NCBI GenBank assembly: GCA_034437515.1 | Contig: DAOTTX010000464.1 | Span: 1-7,091 of the forward strand | Source of the DNA: DAOTTX01 sp034437515 | GTDB taxonomy: Bacteria; Chloroflexota; Anaerolineae; Aggregatilineales; Phototrophicaceae | Direction of reading: 5' to 3' | DNA: 7,091 nucleotides | In this document: piece by piece, positions 1-5,928 of the stretch | Layout: every line of letters starts with the position of its first letter | Numbering within the stretch: the stretch's first letter is position 1 | Position numbers and translations under genes: made by a program | The notes under the pieces: model-generated | Seen by the model: the letters and a program-made list of their open reading frames with translations, nothing else | What the model was told of the DNA's origin: nothing | The model's database searches: none

Positions 1-15
1 GGCGCGCAAGCCATG

Positions 16-116
16 TAGGACTTTCGCTTGAGAATCTCAGGACGGTTCAGAAAAGCTCAAATCTCTGATTTTTGAACCGTTAAAACCCTTTGTGAATATC
101 CTGAGCGAAAGTCCTA
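16..116. mobile_element. MITE-like palindromic element with 13-bp terminal inverted repeats
   Basis: The ends are a perfect 13-bp inverted repeat: TAGGACTTTCGCT at 16-28 and its reverse complement at 104-116. Inside are further inverted repeats: ACGGTTCA (42-49) with TGAACCGT (73-80), CTCAGGA (36-42) with TCCTGAG (99-105), and the small palindrome TGAGAATCTCA (29-39). No transposase could fit, so it would be non-autonomous. If the outer TA on each side is a duplicated target, the element proper is 18-114 (97 bp); TA targets are typical of IS630/mariner-type transposition, which is an inference here. It lies inside the leftward membrane-protein gene and supplies that gene's premature stop. It could instead be a genomic palindromic repeat without transposition history, or the end of a larger element whose body lies outside the window. 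Confidence 0.6.
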
Positions 117-309
117 ATCTATAATTATTGGTGAAATCAATGTCATTATCAAGGTAAAGCGAAATCACATACTGATAGTGATATTTGCCATCACTTTCGA
201 TTTTATAAGACCTGTTTCGATTGGTTCCGAAGCTAAAAAAGATGACGACCAGATAAATACTCATAATCAAGAAAAACAGCCGAGTCTGTCCAGAATCTGA
301 TAATTTCAA
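37..309 (-). pseudogene. Truncated N-terminus of a polytopic membrane protein, probably GT-C/GT39-like glycosyltransferase
   Basis: The reading frame starts at a TTG (309-307) and ends at a TGA (39-37), giving 90 residues. A purine-rich AGGGAGAG (322-315) lies 5 nt before the TTG; the nearby ATG at 314-312 is out of frame and stops after two codons, so TTG is the better start. Residues 11-28 are a hydrophobic membrane segment. Residues 39-62 read SDGKYHYQYVISLYL then DNDIDFTNN, resembling the first extracytoplasmic loop of large multi-spanning GT-C-type glycosyltransferases and related proteins of several hundred residues, often seen in Chloroflexota. From about residue 65 on, the protein is encoded by the palindromic element at 16-116, which brings the stop codon. 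Only one of many expected membrane segments remains, so I call it broken. The AT-rich composition contrasts with the rest of the window. The family call is from pattern memory; the truncation is directly visible. Confidence 0.55.
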
Positions 310-327
310 CTCATCTCTCCCTGGATA

Positions 328-333
328 ATTATA
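328..333 (-). promoter_or_regulatory. Candidate -10 box for the leftward truncated gene
   Basis: On the minus strand 333-328 reads TATAAT, a perfect -10 hexamer, about 20 nt upstream of the TTG start at 309. No good -35 box lies at normal spacing (351-356 reads CTAAAT), and the region is AT-rich, so a chance match is quite possible. Confidence 0.35.
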
Positions 334-394
334 GTAGTGAAATTAACAAAATTTAGAGTGAACTGCAATGCGAACTTTTGAACATAACAGCACT

Positions 395-439
395 GTGAGT
401 TACATCACCATCCATCCGGTGTATAATAACGTCACTCAC
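395..439. promoter_or_regulatory. Imperfect inverted repeat enclosing the promoter, possible operator
   Basis: GTGAGTTAC (395-403) and GTCACTCAC (431-439) are inverted copies with one mismatch over 9 bp. They bracket the -35/-10 region of the rightward promoter. A smaller CACC (406-409)/GGTG (418-421) pair is nested inside. The arms are about 36 bp apart centre to centre, so two repressor or activator half-sites, or a DNA hairpin, are possible. No regulator is encoded in the window. Confidence 0.3.
399..427 (+). promoter_or_regulatory. Candidate sigma70-type promoter of the giant surface-protein gene
   Basis: A perfect TATAAT at 422-427 is preceded, with a 17-bp spacer, by GTTACA at 399-404, which matches four of six bases of TTGACA. 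Transcription would begin near 434, leaving a leader of about 45 nt before the ATG at 480. The position in the divergent gap and the ideal spacing support it; no start site is known. Confidence 0.5.
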
Positions 440-468
440 ACACGCATGAATATTCGCATAGACTGCAT

Positions 469-474
469 GGGGGA
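469..474 (+). promoter_or_regulatory. Ribosome binding site of the giant surface-protein gene
   Basis: GGGGGA lies 5 nt before the ATG at 480-482. An in-frame TAG at 459-461 is just upstream with no other start between, so this site and the signal peptide fix the start. Confidence 0.6.
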
Positions 475-479
475 CAGAC

Positions 480-3400
480 ATGCAAAAATTACGACTGTGG
501 ATTTACTTTTCTCTAGCTCTTGCGCTAAGCGTGTTCCAGTTTTTTGCGGTAACGGCAGCAGATACGGACGTTAACTGTAATTGGGATGCACTTCAGGTTG
601 CCGTAGAAGCCGCCAATGCGACCATTGCCGATGATGTGATTAACATCGTCTACAGCGAAGCACAATGCGACATCAGTGTGCAGGATACTCTCGATGTCGC
701 GCCTAAATCCACCGGCGGTACTCTGACAATCAATGCCAACGGTGCGATCCTCAATGCCGGACAGGTACGCCAGCACTTCGAGTTACTCAGCGGCGTTGAT
801 CTGACTCTGAACGACATCATACTGATGGACGGTTACGTTACCGGGACGTCGGGTGGTGCAATCACGATCACCGGCGGCACGCTGACGCTGAATAACACAA
901 CCTTCGAGAGCAACAACGTCGATCCACTTGGCACCGGTGACGACGACCGTGAATACGGCGGTGCGATCTATGCAGAAGACAGCACACTCACGGTCCGTGA
1001 CTCCTACTTCTACTTAAACAACGACCGCAACGATATTCTTGGTTCTAACGTTTATGGTGGCGCGATTGCGTTGGTCAACAGCTTTGCGGAGATCAACACA
1101 ACCTACTTTAACGAGAACCGCGCCGGTCAAGGTGGCGCGATTTACGTAGAGGGTTCCGCGAGCTTCGGCGATGTCGTGATTACACGCAGCACCTTCGCCA
1201 ACAACTACACATTCGGTGGTGCGGTGCTGTGGATTAACGCTTTCGCCACGTTGGATACCAACACGTTCTACAACAATTATGACCCCGGTCCGAACCAATT
1301 TGACATCACCGTCGAACTCAGCGGCAGCGAGATGGACATCAAGAACAGCACATTTTATGGCGATGTCGCCAGCGCACCGGCGATCAAAGCGACCATCGGC
1401 ACGATCAACATCGAAAATTCGATCATCATCGGTCAAAGCGGTTGCGCGACCGACACCAACGGCAACCTTGACTCACGCGGGCACAACCTCGTTGGTTATA
1501 ACAACAATCCGAACAACTGCCCTAACAACAACACCGGTGATGAAGTGTTCGACAGCACCAACATCAATCAGGTGATCGAGATCACCCTCGGTGATTTCGG
1601 CGGTCCCACACCCACCCTGCCCCTCGACCCCGACAGTGATAACCTCGCCATTGACAGCGGACGCTGCCCGGATCAAACGCAAGATCAACGTGGACTGCTG
1701 CGTCCGGCGGGTGCGGCCTGTGATAAGGGTGCGGTCGAATATCAATCACCAGGCCTGACGCTTGATGCCGGGACGCTCAACTTTGACACGGTACAGATCG
1801 GCAGCGGCGGCGCAGTGCAAGCCGTGGAGGTCTTTAACACGACAGGCAGCCCGGTGATGATCGACTCATTAGCGGTTACCGAGGACACGACAAACTTTAG
1901 TGTCCTCAGCGGTGAGCCTGACGATTGCACGGTTGGCACACTCGCCGATGCGACCTCGTGCCTCGTGCGCGTAGAATTCGACCCACAGAGCGCCGGGAAC
2001 AAAATCGGTACGCTGAGCATTGTTTCCGACGCACAAACCATCACCAACACGGTCACACTTTTGGGTACGGGCGGCATAATCCTATTCGAGGTACGTCCCA
2101 ACGTCTTTGACTTCGGCGAGGTTGTCATCGGGAACACTAGCCCGGTGACGATCATCGAGGTGCGCAATCTAGGCAGCGCCCCGTTAGAAATCGAACGTAT
2201 CACGATGGCTGAAGGTGCGGACGAGTTCGACATTGTTACGCCCGTTGCCGATTCTTCCGATTGTACTGTCGGCACGCTGGAGACTGATACGATATGTAAC
2301 ATCCGTGTGACTTTCACCCCGCTCGACGGCGGTGACCGCGACGGGCGTCTGCGTGTGGTGACAAATGCGACGGATGGTGCGATTGAGGGCGTCACGCTGG
2401 AAGGCATCGGCTTATTGCCTGAATTGACCATCAACCCGATGGCACTCAATTTTGATGACCAGCAGGTCGGCACGCAGAGCGACGTACAAGTGGCGAAGAT
2501 CACCAACAGCGGCAGCCAGCCGATCCAGATTAATAGCATCAGCGTGGACGCGACCGGAGCCAATGACTTTAGTCTACAGCAAGGGGAAATTGCCGACTGT
2601 ACGACCGGTGAGTTAGGTGGTGGTGGTGCAGTTTGTAATGTGCGTATGATCTTCAGCCCGACGGCGCGTGGCGCACGTACCGGTACGCTGATTATCACAT
2701 CGAACCTACCCACATCACCGCACGAAATTCCGTTGAACGGTACCGGCACCGGCCCTGAGTTGACATTATCCGCGACCACACTCGACTTCGGGCGGCAGTT
2801 GTTGAACACCCGCAGCGCCCCGCAGGTGGTCACCGTAACCAACACGGGTGATGCGCCGTTGCTGATCGACCGCTTTGCTTTTGCCGGTCAGCCGTTCGGT
2901 TTCGCCCTGCTCCAACCGGAGACGACCGAAGGCGACTGTGGCATCCCCTTCGCGCTCGATCCATCGCAGAGCTGTAAGATCAACGTGGTCTTCGAACCGC
3001 CGAACACCGGCGAACGACAGGCGACGCTACGCATCGAGAGTGACGCGCCTTCCGACCCTGACGACGTAACACTGATTGGCGAAGGTGTGACCAGCGGCCT
3101 CGACCTTTCCAATGGGCTATTGGCATTCGGCGACCTGCCAGTCGGCGATACCAGTACAGTGCAGACCGTCACCGTCGAGAATGTCGGCGACGCGGCGGCG
3201 GCGCTGCAATCCATCACGCTGACGGGGGCGAACCCCGGTCAGTTCACCCGGTTGACCGACGGGGCGAACGACTGCGCTGTTGGTACGCTGGCAAGCAGCA
3301 CGACCTGTACCGTGCGGGTGCGCTTTCAGCCGACATCTGTTGGTGCGAAAACGGCAATCGTGCGCATCACATCGGATACCGACACCTCGCCGGATGACAT

Positions 3401-5411
3401 CACCCTGAGCGGCACCGGTACCCAGACCGGCATCATGGTCACGCCCGGTACGTTGACCTTCGCGGATCGCTTTATCGGGACGACCAGCACCGCACAAACC
3501 GTTACCGTGACCAACACCGGCACGACGACCGTCACGCTGAACGCGATTACGATCAACAGCGGCGATGCTCACTTCACCATTATCAACGACGCCGGCGACT
3601 GCACGACAGGTGCTTTAACAGGCGGTGTGAGTTGCAGCGTACGTGTGGCATTTGCGCCGTCAAGCAGTGGTGCGTTGAACGGTAATCTGCGCATTACTTC
3701 TGACGCGCCATCGTCACCGGATGATGTCAGCCTTAGCGGAACGGGCATCGGTCAGGAACCGGCGGTCACACTCGACCCTGTTACGCTGGCGTTCGGTGAC
3801 CAAGCTGTGAACGACACTAGCCCGGCACAGGCTGTGACGGTCACCAATAGCGGCAACGCCCCGCTGAACTTTAGCGACATTCGCATCCCCAATGGGCAAT
3901 TCCAGATCGCCAGTGGCGGCGATGCCTGTACCACGTCTGCACCGGTCGAAGCTGGGAACAGTTGTACGGTCTATGTCGTCTTCGCGCCTACGACCGCGGG
4001 GAATAAGACCGAATCGCTGCGTCTGGAGTCCAATGCACCGGGGTCGCCGCACACCGTCGCGCTGACCGGGCGTGGTGTCCGCGTCGAGTTGACTGTCAGC
4101 CCGTCAACGTTGGATTTCGACGACCAACTTGTGAACACGACCAGCACCGCACAAACCGTCACCGTGACCAACACCGGCACCAGCGCGGTGGACATCACCG
4201 GTGTGACGTTAACCGGGGGGGTGTTCGGTGAAGCTGGCAGCGCGAACGTCTGCACCGCCAGCACACAACTCAACGCCGGACAGTCATGTGTGGTGCGGGT
4301 GACCTTCACCCCGACCAGCACCGGCGACAAAACCGGCGAGTTGCGGGTAGAGTCCGACGCGCCCGGTTCGCCGGATACGGTCGCCCTGAGTGGTACCGGT
4401 GTAGAACAGGTCACCATCGACGACCAACCCTTCGCGCTGACCGTGCTCAATGAACTGGACATCACCCCCGCCATTCCGGTGATCCGCTGGACACACCGCA
4501 CCGACCCGGCAGATACGACCGTCCCCGGCGAGTGGTACGGTGTTTACATGCAATCCGCAGCAGGGACAGAGGTGCTTTTCGAGTGGTTCCCTGCCGCCGG
4601 ACAGGACGGTATCTGCACCGGGACGACCTGTACGGTCGATCTGACGCCTTTCGTCCCCGGCTATGGTCTGCTCGCCGATGAGTATCAGTGGTGGGTCGGT
4701 GCTTATCTGCCGGATGGCTCGCAGGTGTGGAGCGGCGGTGACACCTTTGCCCCGGCGACCTTCACCGTCAGCATCCCACCGGCGATGCTGCCCGGTAACA
4801 TCGCCGCCGAAAGCGAGGTCGGTCGTCCGGTGATTAGCTTTGACGACGACCCGAACACGTTGTGGGTGCAGCTTTACCTCGGCGGCAACGGTCAAGAACA
4901 CGTCCAGTGGTACGGGCGCGACGATGCCAGTGTGCCGTTTACCTGTGCGGACGGACGTTGTGTCATCGCCCCGGCGCTGGATTGGCCCGGTGGCACATAC
5001 ATCGTTTGGATGCAAGCCTGGGGGCCGGGTGGTCTGAGCGATGGCGGCAGCGTCCCGGCAGCACCCTCATGGATCGAGGGGCCAAACCTCGTGCTACCGA
5101 CCACCCCACCCACCCCGCCGACCGACCTCAGCGTGACCGGAGCCGACAGTCCCAACCCGACTTTCACCTGGCCCGCCAGCGCGAATGCGTCCTGGTATGA
5201 GTTTGTGATCGAACCGGCGAGCGGTGCATGGCTTTACCCAGGCTGGCACGCCGCTGATGACTTGGGCTGCGTCCCGACCTGTACCTGGCAAGACCCGGCG
5301 CTTGCGGGTGGTGTGCTGCCGACGGGTGATTACATCATCCGTGTGCGGGCGTATGGCCCCGGTGGTCTGGGAGCCTACAGCGATGACGTGACTTTTACCT
5401 ACAGCGGCTAA
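480..5411 (+). CDS. Giant secreted surface protein: Pmp-like beta-helix, eight ASH repeats and three C-terminal Fn3-like modules
   Basis: The product has 1643 residues. Residues 1-26 form a signal peptide (basic MQKLR, hydrophobic core, probable cleavage after V24-T25-A26). Residues about 27-380 look like a right-handed beta-helix: GGA[I/V] occurs at 125, 160, 193, 218 and 246, alternating with FxxN motifs (FESN, FYLN, FNEN, FANN, FYNN), the hallmark of Pmp-type repeats. Residues 390-421 (AIDSG...DQRGLLRP.GAACDKGAVEY) resemble the end of 'choice-of-anchor Q' beta-helix domains. Residues 425-1307 are eight ASH/HYDIN-like ('choice-of-anchor D') repeats of 106-113 residues. Residues 1308-1643 are three W/Y-rich beta-sandwich-like modules, the last two separated by a PTTPPTPPT linker (1540-1548). 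I see no LPXTG signal, C-terminal membrane helix, S-layer domain or autotransporter barrel, so how it stays on the cell, if it does, is unknown. A structural or adhesive surface role is inferred; no catalytic motif is evident. It has its own promoter upstream and a terminator-like hairpin 4 nt after the stop. Confidence 0.93.
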   Translation: MQKLRLWIYFSLALALSVFQFFAVTAADTDVNCNWDALQVAVEAANATIADDVINIVYSEAQCDISVQDTLDVAPKSTGGTLTINANGAILNAGQVRQHFELLSGVDLTLNDIILMDGYVTGTSGGAITITGGTLTLNNTTFESNNVDPLGTGDDDREYGGAIYAEDSTLTVRDSYFYLNNDRNDILGSNVYGGAIALVNSFAEINTTYFNENRAGQGGAIYVEGSASFGDVVITRSTFANNYTFGGAVLWINAFATLDTNTFYNNYDPGPNQFDITVELSGSEMDIKNSTFYGDVASAPAIKATIGTINIENSIIIGQSGCATDTNGNLDSRGHNLVGYNNNPNNCPNNNTGDEVFDSTNINQVIEITLGDFGGPTPTLPLDPDSDNLAIDSGRCPDQTQDQRGLLRPAGAACDKGAVEYQSPGLTLDAGTLNFDTVQIGSGGAVQAVEVFNTTGSPVMIDSLAVTEDTTNFSVLSGEPDDCTVGTLADATSCLVRVEFDPQSAGNKIGTLSIVSDAQTITNTVTLLGTGGIILFEVRPNVFDFGEVVIGNTSPVTIIEVRNLGSAPLEIERITMAEGADEFDIVTPVADSSDCTVGTLETDTICNIRVTFTPLDGGDRDGRLRVVTNATDGAIEGVTLEGIGLLPELTINPMALNFDDQQVGTQSDVQVAKITNSGSQPIQINSISVDATGANDFSLQQGEIADCTTGELGGGGAVCNVRMIFSPTARGARTGTLIITSNLPTSPHEIPLNGTGTGPELTLSATTLDFGRQLLNTRSAPQVVTVTNTGDAPLLIDRFAFAGQPFGFALLQPETTEGDCGIPFALDPSQSCKINVVFEPPNTGERQATLRIESDAPSDPDDVTLIGEGVTSGLDLSNGLLAFGDLPVGDTSTVQTVTVENVGDAAAALQSITLTGANPGQFTRLTDGANDCAVGTLASSTTCTVRVRFQPTSVGAKTAIVRITSDTDTSPDDITLSGTGTQTGIMVTPGTLTFADRFIGTTSTAQTVTVTNTGTTTVTLNAITINSGDAHFTIINDAGDCTTGALTGGVSCSVRVAFAPSSSGALNGNLRITSDAPSSPDDVSLSGTGIGQEPAVTLDPVTLAFGDQAVNDTSPAQAVTVTNSGNAPLNFSDIRIPNGQFQIASGGDACTTSAPVEAGNSCTVYVVFAPTTAGNKTESLRLESNAPGSPHTVALTGRGVRVELTVSPSTLDFDDQLVNTTSTAQTVTVTNTGTSAVDITGVTLTGGVFGEAGSANVCTASTQLNAGQSCVVRVTFTPTSTGDKTGELRVESDAPGSPDTVALSGTGVEQVTIDDQPFALTVLNELDITPAIPVIRWTHRTDPADTTVPGEWYGVYMQSAAGTEVLFEWFPAAGQDGICTGTTCTVDLTPFVPGYGLLADEYQWWVGAYLPDGSQVWSGGDTFAPATFTVSIPPAMLPGNIAAESEVGRPVISFDDDPNTLWVQLYLGGNGQEHVQWYGRDDASVPFTCADGRCVIAPALDWPGGTYIVWMQAWGPGGLSDGGSVPAAPSWIEGPNLVLPTTPPTPPTDLSVTGADSPNPTFTWPASANASWYEFVIEPASGAWLYPGWHAADDLGCVPTCTWQDPALAGGVLPTGDYIIRVRAYGPGGLGAYSDDVTFTYSG
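3480..3523 (+). repeat. 44-bp near-identical DNA repeat, copy in ASH unit 6
   Basis: This stretch encodes the TTSTAQTVTVTNTGT segment of ASH unit 6 and matches 4137-4180 in unit 8 at 43 of 44 bases; the only difference is a third-position T/C at 3503/4160. Other units have diverged at the DNA level here, so the pair points to recent duplication or gene conversion. Confidence 0.85.
4137..4180 (+). repeat. 44-bp near-identical DNA repeat, copy in ASH unit 8
   Basis: This is the second copy of the 44-bp segment at 3480-3523, same orientation and same codon phase, 657 bp (219 codons, two repeat units) downstream. In-phase exchange between the copies would remove or add exactly two ASH units. Confidence 0.85.
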
Positions 5412-5415
5412 TCGC

Positions 5416-5460
5416 AGAGCATCCGCACCCTGTTAAGATCGATCAGGGTGTGGATGTTTT
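5416..5460 (+). terminator. Intrinsic-terminator-like hairpin after the surface-protein gene, overlapping the next start codon
   Basis: Bases 5416-5432 pair with 5444-5460 over 17 bp (three G-U pairs, no bulges) around an 11-nt loop (5433-5443). The core CATCCGCACCCTG (5420-5432) against CAGGGTGTGGATG (5444-5456) is GC-rich and ends in TTTT (5457-5460). The stem begins 4 nt after the TAA at 5409-5411, where a terminator for the long gene is expected. The T-run is short, so termination may be partial. The 3' arm contains the AGGG and the ATG (5454-5456) of the following membrane-protein gene, so the folded RNA would also hide that start. Confidence 0.65.
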
Positions 5461-5873
5461 ACCGTCTGTTTACCGAGTTCGACCAAGCTGGCTTTGTGGC
5501 GACCGCCCTACTGCCACTGCTCACCGTGCTGTTGTTCGTCGTACAGATTGTGCGCGGGAGCGACCGGCTGGTGCGCGGGGATCTCACGCTGGTGGATGGA
5601 ATAGCAACACTCATCGCCGGGCTGGGGTTGGTCTCGCTGGCAGTTTGGGTGATCGTCATTTTGACCACAACAGACACGATATTGGGCTTCGGCCTGCCGC
5701 TAGAATATATCTGGGTGCCCATCCTGCTGGTCGCCCTTTTATTGCTGAGAATCATCGCGGGGATGCGCCTGATCTTCGCACGTCCCTCGCGTGGACGACT
5801 GGCCTATCACGGTGTATTTGTGCTGGTGAGCCTTGCGTTCGTCGGCTGGTTCGGCTGGCTGTTTTTGGCGTGA
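5454..5873 (+). CDS. Small four-helix integral membrane protein of unknown function
   Basis: I do not recognise a family. From the ATG at 5454 the product has 139 residues; a GTG at 5448 would add two. The ATG is preferred because AGGG (5445-5448) sits 5 nt before it but directly overlaps the GTG. Counting from the GTG, hydrophobic stretches at about 15-36, 51-73, 85-104 and 120-140 predict four membrane helices, with short basic connections (GSDRLVRG near 37-44; RLIFARPSRGR near 107-117) that probably face the cytoplasm. It follows the surface-protein gene by 42 nt on the same strand, so it may be expressed by readthrough, but the hairpin at 5416-5460 covers its start. No catalytic, transport or sorting motif is visible. 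GC-rich codons and the clear membrane pattern argue that it is a real gene rather than a chance frame. A link to the surface protein is only suggested by position. Confidence 0.7.
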   Translation: MFYRLFTEFDQAGFVATALLPLLTVLLFVVQIVRGSDRLVRGDLTLVDGIATLIAGLGLVSLAVWVIVILTTTDTILGFGLPLEYIWVPILLVALLLLRIIAGMRLIFARPSRGRLAYHGVFVLVSLAFVGWFGWLFLA

Positions 5874-5928
5874 CCGGTCCTTGCTTGCATAATCGTCACT
5901 TTCCTGCCGGCGTAAGTTCTGGTTTAGA

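Larger units (their letters stand above)
1752..4400 (+). repeat. Eight tandem ASH-type repeats within the surface protein
   Basis: Units begin near residues 425, 535, 647, 759, 872, 983, 1093 and 1202 (nt 1752, 2082, 2418, 2754, 3093, 3426, 3756, 4083) and the last ends near residue 1307. The typical unit reads L-x-[VL]-x-P-x-x-L-x-F-x-x-x-x-[VL]-x-[DNT]-T-S, then V-T-[VI]-x-N-T-G, then C-x(11-13)-C before [VI]-x-F-x-P, then G and L-x-[IV]-x-S-[DN]-A, closing with L-x-G-x-G. Every unit keeps both cysteines, for example DCTVGTLADATSC in unit 1 and VCTASTQLNAGQSC in unit 8, which suggests one disulfide per repeat in an exported protein. The later units (5-8) look more alike than units 1-4. Confidence 0.9.

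Noticed and set aside
368..574. Rightward 68-codon frame overlapping the start of the giant gene
   Set aside because: It begins upstream of the predicted transcription start, has no good ribosome binding site or recognisable domain, and overlaps the signal-peptide coding region in another frame.
480..1740. Beta-helix region as an autotransporter passenger
   Set aside because: The Pmp-like repeats are real, but the chain ends in Fn3-like modules with no outer-membrane barrel.
1742..2845. Long leftward open frame of 367 codons inside the giant gene
   Set aside because: It is antisense to the ASH repeats, low in complexity (rich in S, V, T and P) and mirrors the codon pattern of the sense gene; other antisense frames here (for example 3971-4501 and 4284-5015) have the same explanation.
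1752..4400. Regular repeats as a CRISPR array or DNA satellite
   Set aside because: The period is about 330 bp, in codon phase, and conserved mainly at the protein level; these are protein domain repeats.
5874..5928. Bidirectional terminator between the convergent genes
   Set aside because: Only short palindromes (ACCGGT, GCCGGC) are present, with no stem followed by a T-run on either strand.
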